From the NCBI RefSeq assembly GCF_014217545.1, contig NZ_CP043178.1, forward strand, positions 1,984,001-2,048,000: a stretch of DNA of 64,000 nucleotides. Direction: 5' to 3'. Shown here piece after piece: positions 7,991-15,662 of this stretch. The stretch's first letter is position 1. Each line of letters begins with the position of its first letter. The notes beneath the pieces were generated by a model. It was given only the letters and a program-made list of their open reading frames with translations, was not told the DNA's origin and searched no databases. The stretch is from Pseudarthrobacter sp. NBSH8 (GTDB taxonomy: Bacteria > Actinomycetota > Actinomycetes > Actinomycetales > Micrococcaceae). The translations under genes and the position numbers were made by a program.

Positions 7991-8221
7991 CTATTTCTTG
8001 CTGAAGCCTTCCTTGAGTTTCTGTGCGGCGTGCTTGATGTTCTCCCCGATGTCACCGGCCACGTCCTTGGCCTTCTCGGCGGCGTCTTTCAGGGATGTTT
8101 TCGCTTGGTCTTTCTGGCCCTCCTTCTCCAGGTCCTGGTCCCCAGTCAGTTTCCCTGCCGCGTCCCTGGCGGGCCCGTCCTTATCTTCGAATTCGTTCGG
8201 TGCCTTGTCGTTCATGCCCAT
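7991..8221 (-). CDS. CsbD family stress protein
   Basis: A 76-residue, very hydrophilic, Lys/Asp/Ala-rich protein with the CsbD pattern: AAGKLTGDQDLEKEGQKDQA followed by a helical Lys/Ala tail ending in KEGFSKK. CsbD proteins are abundant general-stress products of unclear mechanism, usually predicted to be largely helical or disordered. The start ATG at 8221 has AAAGGACA about 10 bases upstream; a second ATG two codons later is possible. It lies between the AmaP-like gene and the broken glsB, all on the minus strand, so it may share their stress regulation. Confidence 0.85.
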   Translation of the reverse strand: MGMNDKAPNEFEDKDGPARDAAGKLTGDQDLEKEGQKDQAKTSLKDAAEKAKDVAGDIGENIKHAAQKLKEGFSKK

Positions 8222-8272
8222 GGCCGTGTGTCCTTTTCCTATTTAGTGCCTTTTCTTGTGCTGTCCCGTGTC

Positions 8273-8304
8273 GGTGCGCGGGTGCGCGGGTGCGCGGGTG
8301 CGGG
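8273..8304. repeat. 8-bp tandem repeat (GGTGCGCG)
   Basis: Four consecutive 8-base units, three exact GGTGCGCG and one GGTGCGGG, lie between the stop of the AmaP-like gene (8319) and csbD. It is a simple G/C-rich tandem repeat with no evident function, possibly variable in copy number. Confidence 0.75.
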
Positions 8305-8318
8305 GGTCCTGCGGCCGG

Positions 8319-8924
8319 TCAGTGGACCAGTTCGGGGCCGGCGAAGCGGGACCGCGGGCCGGACCCGATGTGGACCAGGACCGGGACCTGCTCGCCCAGG
8401 ATGGTATCGAGTCCGGCGATGACCACCTCCATGGCGCTTTCGATGTCGGCGGGCGAGGCGCCGCGCCTGGCCTGCACGTTGATTTTCAGCGCATCGGCGC
8501 CTTTGAGTCTCCAGGCCGTGACTGTGGTGGAGAGAATCTGGTCGTTGCCTGCGGTGGCATCGGTGATGGCCTCGGCCGCGTAGGAGACGTCCACGGCCGT
8601 GGCGCCGCGGCCGGCGTCCTCGTGGTTTCCGATCCTGCGGATGTGCCCTCCGCCCTGGGAGCGGATCCAGAACACGAGCAGCACAAGGGCGAGCACCACG
8701 GCCAGCAGGGATGCCGCGGTCCACCAGCTGGTGTCCGTGCCGGGAATTGGTGCCGCGCGCAGCTGCTGCCGGGTCCAGGCCAAAGTGTGCTGCCCGATAC
8801 GGGTCCATTGCCGTGCCAGCTCCGGCGCGGCCCCGGCCCAGCCGGTGAGGACGCCAGCCGCGAGCACGACGATCCCGAGGATGGCGAGCAGGAACCGGTT
8901 CAGCCCGCGGTTGGTGCTGTTCAT
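8319..8924 (-). CDS. AmaP-like membrane anchor for Asp23 proteins
   Basis: A 201-residue protein with two transmembrane segments: about 11-31 (FLLAILGIVVLAAGVL) and about 66-86 (WWTAASLLAVVLALVLLVFW). A cytoplasmic C-terminal domain (about 95-200) has Asp23/AmaP-like alternation (ATAVDVSYAAEAI, ALKINVQARRGA, VPVLVHIGSG). In Gram-positives AmaP tethers Asp23 to the membrane. This gene overlaps the preceding DUF6286 gene by ATGA (8921-8924) and closes the coupled part of the Asp23 operon. Topology is clear; the anchor role is inferred from architecture and neighbours. Confidence 0.75.
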   Translation of the reverse strand: MNSTNRGLNRFLLAILGIVVLAAGVLTGWAGAAPELARQWTRIGQHTLAWTRQQLRAAPIPGTDTSWWTAASLLAVVLALVLLVFWIRSQGGGHIRRIGNHEDAGRGATAVDVSYAAEAITDATAGNDQILSTTVTAWRLKGADALKINVQARRGASPADIESAMEVVIAGLDTILGEQVPVLVHIGSGPRSRFAGPELVH

Positions 8925-9502
8925 ACTCCCACCGCTCCTTGTTCGCTGACCCGCACGGCGAGCCGGGGACCGGGGTGCAGGCCGTAGCGGGCTGCTTCGG
9001 CCTCCACGAATTTTTCGATACCATCCCTGTCCAGGGCTATCCCGGAGGTGGGGCGGATCAGGATGGTGATCGTTCGGGCACTGATCGTGGTGGTGACCTG
9101 TTCGGGAACGAGGCGTCCGCGCTGACGTGCGACCTTCGACAGTGCCGCGGCGATCACCGCGTCATCGACGATGACAGTGGCCCGGTCGCGGGCCAGCTGA
9201 TGGCGTGCCCTGCGCCCCGGAAGGACCCCTGCCAGGATCAACACCAGACCCGCCAGGGCCATCAGCAGGCCGGAAGTGACGAGTACCGCGGGCGCGGTGG
9301 TGGCGGCCAGTCCCGCGGCCCATTCGGCCATCTGCCACGGCGCGGCCAGCAGCGGGCGTTGCCCAAACGCGGACAGCACGGTCTCCGTGCCGACCCAGAC
9401 CAGCACGATGATCAGGGTGACGGCAACGATCACGGATGCCACGGCCCGGGCTGAATGCAGTTCCCGGCGCCCGATCCGCCGGGCTTGCCGCCCTGTACTC
9501 AC
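8921..9502 (-). CDS. DUF6286-type membrane protein
   Basis: A 193-residue protein with a basic N-terminus (MSTGRQARRIGRREL), two hydrophobic segments (about 22-43 and about 74-95, VLVTSGLLMALAGLVLILAG) and a soluble C-terminal domain of about 90 residues. That domain repeats the strand-helix-strand pattern of its neighbours (VTTTISARTITILIRP, GIEKFVEAEAARYGL, RLAVRVSEQ). It is commonly found beside Asp23/Gls24 genes in actinobacteria. It overlaps the genes on both sides by ATGA, so the products are made together. Function is unknown; a membrane partner for Asp23 proteins is likely. Confidence 0.75.
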   Translation of the reverse strand: MSTGRQARRIGRRELHSARAVASVIVAVTLIIVLVWVGTETVLSAFGQRPLLAAPWQMAEWAAGLAATTAPAVLVTSGLLMALAGLVLILAGVLPGRRARHQLARDRATVIVDDAVIAAALSKVARQRGRLVPEQVTTTISARTITILIRPTSGIALDRDGIEKFVEAEAARYGLHPGPRLAVRVSEQGAVGV

Positions 9503-9897
9503 TGGACCCTGGCCTTCGGTGGCCGGTGGATGCCATGGACGGTGATATCCACGCGGTCCACGTCAGCGCCGGCCACCTGGCCGATGCGGTCGATGATCAC
9601 CGACCGGGCCCGCGCGGCGCGCGCATAGACAGTCTCGTCTGTAGGGGACGGACCCCGGTGTGCTGCCTGCAACAGGGAGGGGACAACAACGGCTACTGCG
9701 GCGCTGATGCCCAGGCGGCCCTTCGCATCCTGGATGTCCACCGTGACCCTGTCCGGCGGGATGTCGAAGGCGTCGGCGGCGATCACCTCGATCACCTTTG
9801 TCAGGGCATGGGCAGTGACCTTGGTGTGCCCTGCCCGGGAACCCACAACATTAAAGACATGCCGCGGTGCCCGGGCCGATGCCGGGTCCGCGCTCAT
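9499..9897 (-). CDS. Asp23-like small protein of the envelope stress operon
   Basis: A 132-residue soluble protein without membrane segments. Its plan (HTKVTAHALTKVIEVIAADA, PPDRVTVDIQDAKGRLGISA, RARSVIIDRIGQVAG, VDRVDITVHGI) resembles a compact Asp23/Gls24 domain like that of the operon's first gene. ATGA overlaps on both sides (9894-9897 and 9499-9502) make it part of one coupled unit. The Asp23 assignment rests on pattern and context, not a strict motif; it may assemble with the canonical Asp23 protein. Confidence 0.65.
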   Translation of the reverse strand: MSADPASARAPRHVFNVVGSRAGHTKVTAHALTKVIEVIAADAFDIPPDRVTVDIQDAKGRLGISAAVAVVVPSLLQAAHRGPSPTDETVYARAARARSVIIDRIGQVAGADVDRVDITVHGIHRPPKARVQ

Positions 9898-10085
9898 GAG
9901 GAGGAACTCTTGCCAAGCAGGGCGTTCATCACGCCGCCCAGATCCAGCCGGCCCTCAGCAGCCCGGCCCAGCACGGCGCCAATGGCCATGAGGAGGGCAA
10001 CGAAGAGGAAACCCCAGAACCCGAAGGCCAGCCCGGAAATCGCCAACGTCGCTCCGAGGGCCATGCCGCTGACCGTTGCGGTCAT
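9894..10085 (-). CDS. DUF2273 small membrane protein
   Basis: A 63-residue protein, nearly all hydrophobic from residue 4 to about 45, forming two transmembrane helices (about 7-24 and 26-43) around a Gly/Phe-rich turn (LAFGFWGFLFVALLMAIGAV). The short polar tail is EGRLDLGGVMNALLGKSSSS. DUF2273 genes typically lie beside asp23 and amaP in Gram-positives, as here. It overlaps its neighbours by ATGA at 10082-10085 and 9894-9897. It probably helps hold the Asp23 assembly at the membrane; no direct function is known. Confidence 0.8.
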   Translation of the reverse strand: MTATVSGMALGATLAISGLAFGFWGFLFVALLMAIGAVLGRAAEGRLDLGGVMNALLGKSSSS

Positions 10086-10594
10086 GAGACCCGGACCTCC
10101 TTCGGCGTCTCTGTGGTGCTCTCATCACTGTCGTTCTGCTCACTGTGGATGTGGATGTCGGTGATGGTGACGTTGACTTCGGTGACTTCCATGCCCGCAA
10201 GATCCTCGACAGCCTGGTACACCGCATCACGGGCAGCCTCCGCGACGTCCTGGAGCGGATGCGGGTACTCCGCGACGAGGACCAGATCGACCGCCACCTG
10301 CGTCTGGCCCACCTCCACGGACACGCCCTGGGTCACGTCGGCCATGCCGACCGCTTCCCGGATGGACCCCAGCGCCCGGGCGGCGCCGCCGCCCAAGGCA
10401 TAGACGCCGGGGATATCGGCGATTGCGAGGCCCGCCAATTTGGCGATCACACTGTCAACAATGGTGGTGGTGCCACGCCCGCGGTCCGGCCCCGTCGGGG
10501 TCGCGCCCGCGTCGCCGCGCCGTGAGGCATCAGGGCCCAGTTCTGGCTCCGGAGAAGGGGTCGGGGACGAGGTTCCCTGCGGTTGAGTTGTCAC
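10082..10594 (-). CDS. Asp23/Gls24 family envelope stress protein
   Basis: A 170-residue protein with a disordered Pro/Ser/Gly-rich N-terminus (1-38) and an Asp23 domain (about 39-155): TTIVDSVIAKLAGLAIADIPG, GVSVEVGQTQVAVDLVLVAE, DVAEAARDAVYQAVEDL and EVTEVNVTITDIHI. Asp23 proteins form a membrane-associated layer that buffers cell-wall stress in Gram-positives. It is the first gene of a minus-strand operon with DUF2273, DUF6286 and AmaP-like genes. The start is GTG at 10594, with TAGGAGTGA ending 6 bases before it. A paralogous domain occurs in the sigma-factor operon at 3659-4623. Confidence 0.9.
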   Translation of the reverse strand: MTTQPQGTSSPTPSPEPELGPDASRRGDAGATPTGPDRGRGTTTIVDSVIAKLAGLAIADIPGVYALGGGAARALGSIREAVGMADVTQGVSVEVGQTQVAVDLVLVAEYPHPLQDVAEAARDAVYQAVEDLAGMEVTEVNVTITDIHIHSEQNDSDESTTETPKEVRVS

Positions 10595-11130
10595 AACAAA
10601 TCACTCCTAAGATCCGCCGGCCATCGGTAGTGATGCCCGTACCCTTAAGACGCTCCCGCCTCCGCAAACCTCACGGCACATTTGGCGTGATGTGGATCAC
10701 ACTGACGTCGCTGGGGATGATGCCGCGGACCGCCGTTGGCAGTGCGGTTCGCTGACTGACTGGAACCTTGGATATAAGGCCCCTGTTAGATCGTTCTATA
10801 CACCAGATGCAGCTCCGGTCGGTTCGGGAAAACGGTTTTAACTACGGCAGATCAGAACCCCACCGGTCCAGTGAGGTCTGAATGAATTCCATCTGCCCCA
10901 ATATCCGTGAAATCTTCCCGATCGCCGTGTCCCAGAAGTTCATACCCTCCCTCTTCGGTGGTGTGGGTGAGTGAGTCGCGCACTTCCCGGGACGGCCGTA
11001 GATGGCGCCGCCCATCATCCAGCGGCTGAACCAGCGGGCGGAGATCAAACCCGGCCAACACAGGCCACTACGCCGCCCGGCCAAACCTTAGCGTCGGATA
11101 TTTCACTTTTTCACAAGCCACCCCTACCTG
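10595..11130. other. Intergenic region upstream of the Asp23 operon
   Basis: No supported gene. It should contain the Asp23 operon promoter on the minus strand. A GGGTAC hexamer (minus strand, near 10635) resembles an alternative-sigma -10, but no properly spaced GTTT-type -35 was found. The right end holds the decayed 5' part of the GyrI-like pseudogene. Confidence 0.4.
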
Positions 11131-11522
11131 ATGCTGGACGGGCAGGGAAATTCGGGGACGGCTCCCGCCTACGCCGCCGCCCTGGAAGCGCTGTACTCGG
11201 TGTCCTACGCTGTGAAGTTTGCCAGCAAGCACTCAGGTCGGGACTACGCCGTCGGACCGTTGGAGGGTCTCTGGACTGCGGATGATCCTGACGCCTTCAC
11301 CCGTGGCGAAATGGAAGACTGGAAGTGGACCATGATGATTCCGCAGCCGGGCTGGATCCGCGCCGGCGAGGTGCAGGACGGTATCGCGAAGGCGGCGACG
11401 AGGCACGTTCCGGGGCTGGACCTGCTCCGCCTTGAGATCCTCGACGATGGCCTCTCGACGTCCGTAGGGTCGCACCGGAAAAGCTCAAAACCATCCTGCG
11501 CCAACCCGTGCGACGGCTCTGA
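11131..11522 (+). pseudogene. GyrI-like small-molecule-binding protein with internal deletion
   Basis: The 5' part encodes the N-terminal half of a GyrI-like domain protein: YAAALEALYSVSYAVKF, GRDYAVGPLEGLW, then EMEDWKWTMMIPQPGWI. After LLRLEILDDGLS (about 11454) the frame changes: 11457-11522 encodes in another frame DVRRVAPEKLKTILRQPVRR and a stop, the normal C-terminus of the family. A segment of roughly 70-90 residues that should lie between them is missing. The natural N-terminus also appears lost. An internal deletion plus frameshift is the simplest explanation, so the gene is inactive. Confidence 0.7.
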
Positions 11523-11591
11523 GCGATTTCGTGCCGGCACCCGCGAGTTGCTGCTGGCCAGGCGCGGGATTCATTGGCTAGGCTCGGCGGT

Positions 11592-12890
11592 GTGGCTGAA
11601 CTGAGTGATGACTATGAAATCCGGCGCTTCATGGCGGTAGCCAAGGGTGAGGCGGGGTATCCCGACGCCGAATCATGGGTGAAGGCGGTGGCCTTTGGCT
11701 TCCACGACCCCACACGGACGCCGGAACATGTTGCGAAGTCCTTGGAGACCTACACAGTTGACCAACGGATCTTCACTGGCGCCTACCAGACGAGGCAAGT
11801 CGCGCCGGGGTCGCTCCCCGCGGAGGTGCCGGTGGCAACCTTCGGCACCCTGCGCAAAACACTTAACATCGGCTTCGGCCGACTGCTGAAAACCCAGCTT
11901 GTCACCGCGGTGACGGTCCGGACCTCGCATCGGCGGCGCGGCCTGCTGCGCCGGATGATGTCCGAGGACCTGGCCATGGCCAAGGACGATGGCGTGGCGA
12001 TGGCAGCCCTGACTGCGTCAGAGGGATCCATCTACGGACGCTTCGGCTATGGGGTGGCCAGCTTCGAACGGACCGTCAAAGTGGATACCACTGCCCGGTT
12101 TCGCCTCAATCACCAGGCCGTCGGCGCCGTGGACATCGCGGACCCGCGTGTGCTGCTCGACCTGGCCCCGGAAGTGTTCGAGCGCGTGCACCGCCTGACT
12201 CCGGGATCGATCGGCCGCCAGGAGTGGTACCGCCAGCTCGCCTCGGGATCCCTGGGCCGGGACGGCAAGGAGGATCCCGCCGTCAAGGTGGCGCTGCACT
12301 ACGGACCCGGCAACACCGTGGACGGCTACGTCTCCTACAAATTCCTGGGCTGGGATACCGAGCCCTACACCGTCGAAGTGGTGGACCTCGTGGCCGCCAC
12401 CAACCACGCGTACCTGGAGCTCTGGCAGTTCCTGGCCGCCATCGACCTCGTGGAACGCGTGACGTGGGCCGAGGCGCCGGTCGACGATCCACTGGCCTGG
12501 GCGCTGGCCGATCCGCGGTGCATCGAATCCGCGGACGGCAGGGACATGCTCTGGCTCCGCATCCTGGACATCCAAAAGGCACTGGAAGCCCGGCGCTATC
12601 CGGTGGACGGGCGGCTGGTCCTGGCCGTGCATGATCCGCTTGGCCTGACGACTGGGACTTACGCCCTGGAGGTCAGAGCCGGCGAGGCCGCGGTCGTACG
12701 CCTCGACGCGGAGGAACCGGCTGACCTGACCCTGGACGTCTCAGCCCTGTCATCAATTTATCTCGGTGCGGTCTGCCCGGTTACGCTGGCGGCAGCTGGG
12801 CGGATCCGCGAACACAAGCAGGGCGCGGCGCTCCAGGTTCGTGGCATGTTTGCGGTTGAGCGTGCCACGCACTGCCTGACCCACTTCTAG
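11592..12890 (+). CDS. Eis-family GNAT N-acetyltransferase with SCP2-like C-terminus
   Basis: A protein of about 432 residues with the Eis architecture: an N-terminal GNAT domain with acetyl-CoA loop [15 protein letters not shown] (about 116-130), a second GNAT-like central domain, and a C-terminal sterol-carrier-like domain (about 325-432) ending in ERATHCLTHF. Eis proteins acetylate amines on substrates such as aminoglycosides or peptides; the substrate here cannot be told. I favour the GTG at 11592; an upstream in-frame TTG at 11574 has no better site. TAGGCT ends seven bases before this GTG, compatible with a leaderless transcript. It follows the GyrI-like pseudogene. Confidence 0.85.
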   Translation: MAELSDDYEIRRFMAVAKGEAGYPDAESWVKAVAFGFHDPTRTPEHVAKSLETYTVDQRIFTGAYQTRQVAPGSLPAEVPVATFGTLRKTLNIGFGRLLKTQLVTAVTVRTSHRRRGLLRRMMSEDLAMAKDDGVAMAALTASEGSIYGRFGYGVASFERTVKVDTTARFRLNHQAVGAVDIADPRVLLDLAPEVFERVHRLTPGSIGRQEWYRQLASGSLGRDGKEDPAVKVALHYGPGNTVDGYVSYKFLGWDTEPYTVEVVDLVAATNHAYLELWQFLAAIDLVERVTWAEAPVDDPLAWALADPRCIESADGRDMLWLRILDIQKALEARRYPVDGRLVLAVHDPLGLTTGTYALEVRAGEAAVVRLDAEEPADLTLDVSALSSIYLGAVCPVTLAAAGRIREHKQGAALQVRGMFAVERATHCLTHF

Positions 12891-12920
12891 GGGCTCCTGC
12901 CTCATCCGAAGGACACATCC

Positions 12921-13883
12921 ATGGGGGATACTGGCGTGCCGGGGCTGACCAGCCGCCGGGCAATGGTCTTTGGCCTGGCATCGGGCGTGCTCGCCGCGGT
13001 GTCGGCGTGTGCTGCACAGACCGCACCCGGGACCGGATGGCCGGCCGTACCGGTTGAACAACAGGACCTGGCCGGGGCAGTGTCCCCGGGGCAGGCTGCG
13101 CCGGCAGAGGATATGCCAGCAGGGGATGAGCCGGGCCCAGCCCAGCCCCTCCCGGCGACGCCGGCAGTAGTGCAGCCGCCGTCGAAAGCCCAGCTCGTGG
13201 CGGAATTTGCCGGCAGGCGGCCCACCGAGTGGGGCCTGGCGGTGACGGGAGTGGTCACCAGGTCGCCGGCCCGCCAGGCCGTCATCACCCTGGATGCCTG
13301 CGGCGGCCCCGGCGGATCCGGCGTTGACCAAGCTTTACTAGCCGTGTTGCGGCGGCTGGGTATTCCGGCCACCCTTTTTGTGAACGCGCGCTGGATCCAG
13401 GCGAACCGCACCCTCGCCGCCGAGCTGGGGCAAGATCCGCTCTTTGCACTGGCCAACCATGGCTGGCTTCACCGGCCGCTGTCGGTCTCCGGCAAATCCG
13501 CCTACGGCATCGCCGGCACCGCGGGCGTCGCCGACGCTTATGACGAGCTCACGAGGTGCCAGGATGTGCTCCTGGAAGCGGCAGGGCGGCCGTCACGCTT
13601 TTTCCGGGCAGGCACGGCCTACTACGACGACGTGGCGGCCGCGATGACCCGTCGCCTGGGCATGCTGCCAGTGAACTTCAGCATCAACGCCGACGCCGGT
13701 GCCACGCTCGCGCCGGAAGCGGTCGCGTCCGCGTTGTCTGCCGCAGGACCGGGAGACATTGTCATTGCGCACTTCAACAAGCCAGGCAGCGGCACAGCGA
13801 CCGGGTTCCGGCAGGCGCTGCCGCGGCTGCAGGGCGGCGGCACCACGTTTGCCCGGCTGGCAGATGTGCTGCCTGCGCTTTGA
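12921..13883 (+). CDS. Polysaccharide deacetylase (NodB-like) lipoprotein
   Basis: A 320-residue exported protein. The N-terminus has a twin-Arg stretch (TSRRAMVFGLA) and a lipobox VSAC with Cys30, suggesting export and lipid anchoring. A Pro/Ala linker (31-90) precedes a NodB-type domain (about 118-318). Motif 1 reads VITLDACGG (residues 121-129) instead of the usual TFDDG, and motif 2 is NHGWLH with His180 and His184. It probably removes acetyl groups from a cell-wall polymer, though the altered motif 1 makes substrate and metal chemistry uncertain. ATG at 12921 follows AAGGACA. Its stop overlaps the -35 of the rpsA promoter. Confidence 0.8.
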   Translation: MGDTGVPGLTSRRAMVFGLASGVLAAVSACAAQTAPGTGWPAVPVEQQDLAGAVSPGQAAPAEDMPAGDEPGPAQPLPATPAVVQPPSKAQLVAEFAGRRPTEWGLAVTGVVTRSPARQAVITLDACGGPGGSGVDQALLAVLRRLGIPATLFVNARWIQANRTLAAELGQDPLFALANHGWLHRPLSVSGKSAYGIAGTAGVADAYDELTRCQDVLLEAAGRPSRFFRAGTAYYDDVAAAMTRRLGMLPVNFSINADAGATLAPEAVASALSAAGPGDIVIAHFNKPGSGTATGFRQALPRLQGGGTTFARLADVLPAL

Positions 13884-13909
13884 CCCCTGTTGGCCGCAGC
13901 GACTAGAAT
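13880..13909 (+). promoter_or_regulatory. Candidate rpsA promoter
   Basis: TTGACC (13880-13885) and TAGAAT (13904-13909) are separated by 18 bases, a good housekeeping-sigma promoter. Transcription would start near 13916, giving a leader of about 150 bases before the rpsA ATG. Confidence 0.65.
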
Positions 13910-13989
13910 AAGTGGGCGCGTGCTACGTGCAAGTTTCTAAAATCCACAAACCAGGAAGACCCGGAAAATCCTTGTGATCGCCCGAAGAC

Positions 13990-14019
13990 CTGCGCCTGCG
14001 TTCCATAACGCGGGCGCGG
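13990..14019 (+). promoter_or_regulatory. Strong hairpin in the rpsA leader (possible attenuator)
   Basis: A 13-base-pair stem (13990-14002 with 14007-14019, with G-U wobbles) closes a four-base loop CCAT and is followed by CGGTTTTCC. It looks like an intrinsic terminator inside the leader, 45 bases before the start codon. Regulation of S1 synthesis by this element is inferred. Confidence 0.45.
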
Positions 14020-14064
14020 CGGTTTTCCTGACCGACTAACTATCCACAACGGAGCCCCTACTAC

Positions 14065-15543
14065 ATGACCATCACCTCCACCGAGAAGCCCGGTACCCCC
14101 GTAGTCGCCATTAACGACATCGGTACCGCTGAGGACTTCCTCGCAGCAGTCGACGCCACCATCAAGTACTTCAACGACGGAGACCTCGTCGAAGGTACCG
14201 TCGTAAAGGTCGACCGCGATGAAGTTCTGCTCGACATCGGTTACAAGACCGAAGGTGTCATCCCCTCCCGCGAGCTGTCCATCAAGCACGACGTTGATCC
14301 CGGAGACGTTGTCTCCGTTGGCGATCTCGTCGAAGCCCTGGTGCTCACCAAGGAAGACAAAGAAGGCCGCCTGATCCTCTCCAAGAAGCGTGCTCAGTAC
14401 GAGCGCGCCTGGGGCGACATCGAGAAGGTCAAGGAAGAAGACGGTGTCGTCACCGGTACCGTCATCGAGGTTGTCAAGGGTGGTCTTATCCTCGACATCG
14501 GTCTGCGCGGCTTCCTGCCCGCATCCCTCGTCGAGATGCGCCGTGTGCGCGACCTCGCTCCGTACATCGGTCAGAAGATCGAAGCCAAAATCATCGAGCT
14601 GGACAAGAACCGCAACAACGTTGTGCTGTCCCGCCGTGCATGGCTCGAGCAGACCCAGTCCGAGGTTCGCTCCACGTTCCTCAACAAGCTGGAAAAGGGC
14701 CAGGTCCGTCCCGGTGTTGTTTCCTCCATCGTCAACTTCGGTGCCTTCGTGGACCTGGGCGGCGTAGACGGCCTCGTTCACGTTTCCGAGCTGTCCTGGA
14801 AGCACATCGACCACCCGTCCGAGGTTGTCGAAGTTGGCCAGGAAGTCACCGTCGAGGTTCTCGAAGTCGACCTGGACCGTGAGCGCGTTTCACTGTCGCT
14901 CAAGGCTACGCAGGAAGATCCGTGGCAGACCTTCGCCCGCACCCACGCCCTCGGGCAGGTTGTACCGGGTAAGGTCACCAAACTCGTTCCGTTCGGTGCG
15001 TTCGTTCGCGTCGAAGACGGCATCGAAGGCCTCGTGCACATCTCCGAACTGGCAGTCCGCCACGTGGAGCTGGCTGAGCAGGTTGTCTCCGTTGGTGACG
15101 AGCTGTTCGTCAAGGTTATCGACATCGACCTCGAGCGCCGCCGTATCTCCCTCTCCCTCAAGCAGGCCAACGAGGGCGTTGACGCCGAGTCCACCGAATT
15201 CGATCCGGCTCTCTACGGCATGTCCGCTGAGTACGACGAAGAAGGCAACTACAAGTACCCGGAGGGCTTCGACCCGGAGTCCAACGAGTGGCTTGAAGGC
15301 TACGAGAACCAGCGCGCCGTCTGGGAGCAGCAGTACGCTGACGCCCAGACCCGCTGGGAAGCACACAAGAAGCAGGTCGCCCAGCACGCTGCCGACGACG
15401 CTGCAGCTGCAACGTCCGGTGACAGCGATTCAGGCACCACCAGCTACTCCTCCGAGCCTGCTGCAGAGTCCAACACCGGGGCCGGTACCCTGGCTTCGGA
15501 CGAGGCTCTTGCAGCTCTGCGCGAGAAGCTGACCGGCAACTAA
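14065..15543 (+). CDS. rpsA: 30S ribosomal protein S1
   Basis: A 492-residue protein with four S1 RNA-binding repeats: about residues 36-105 (GDLVEGTVVKVDRDEVLLDI), 120-190 (VVTGTVIEVVKGGLILDIGL), 208-278 (KGQVRPGVVSSIVNFGAFVD) and 293-363 (GQVVPGKVTKLVPFGAFVRV). A low-complexity acidic/Ala/Ser tail follows. The number of repeats fits actinobacterial S1, shorter than the six-repeat Gram-negative form. S1 binds mRNA on the 30S subunit and helps initiation. The ATG at 14065 follows an ACGGAGCCC sequence. The gene has its own promoter and ends in a double hairpin. Confidence 0.97.
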   Translation: MTITSTEKPGTPVVAINDIGTAEDFLAAVDATIKYFNDGDLVEGTVVKVDRDEVLLDIGYKTEGVIPSRELSIKHDVDPGDVVSVGDLVEALVLTKEDKEGRLILSKKRAQYERAWGDIEKVKEEDGVVTGTVIEVVKGGLILDIGLRGFLPASLVEMRRVRDLAPYIGQKIEAKIIELDKNRNNVVLSRRAWLEQTQSEVRSTFLNKLEKGQVRPGVVSSIVNFGAFVDLGGVDGLVHVSELSWKHIDHPSEVVEVGQEVTVEVLEVDLDRERVSLSLKATQEDPWQTFARTHALGQVVPGKVTKLVPFGAFVRVEDGIEGLVHISELAVRHVELAEQVVSVGDELFVKVIDIDLERRRISLSLKQANEGVDAESTEFDPALYGMSAEYDEEGNYKYPEGFDPESNEWLEGYENQRAVWEQQYADAQTRWEAHKKQVAQHAADDAAAATSGDSDSGTTSYSSEPAAESNTGAGTLASDEALAALREKLTGN

Positions 15544-15550
15544 TTGCCAC

Positions 15551-15607
15551 CTGCCCGGGCTTCCCGGGCAGGAACAACGGGCCCCTGCTTTCGCAGGGGC
15601 CCGTTGT
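15551..15607 (+). terminator. Double terminator hairpin after rpsA
   Basis: The first hairpin pairs CTGCCCGGG with CCCGGGCAG (15551-15571). The second is a perfect 15-base-pair stem (15574-15588 with 15593-15607) with loop TTTC. Being symmetrical, they may serve both rpsA and the convergent GNAT gene. Confidence 0.85.
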
Positions 15608-15662
15608 GCTTAACCGGCCAACGGCCGGCGCCTGATCTTCCCCTACGAGCCGTTCGGTGCGC

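Noticed and set aside
8273..8304. Tandem GGTGCGCG units as a CRISPR-like array
   Set aside because: Units are 8 bases with no spacers and no cas genes nearby; it is a simple repeat.
10620..10670. Possible SigB/SigF-type promoter before the Asp23 operon
   Set aside because: A GGGTAC -10-like hexamer is present on the minus strand, but the nearest GTTT lies about 21 bases away, too far for the 14-17 base spacing.
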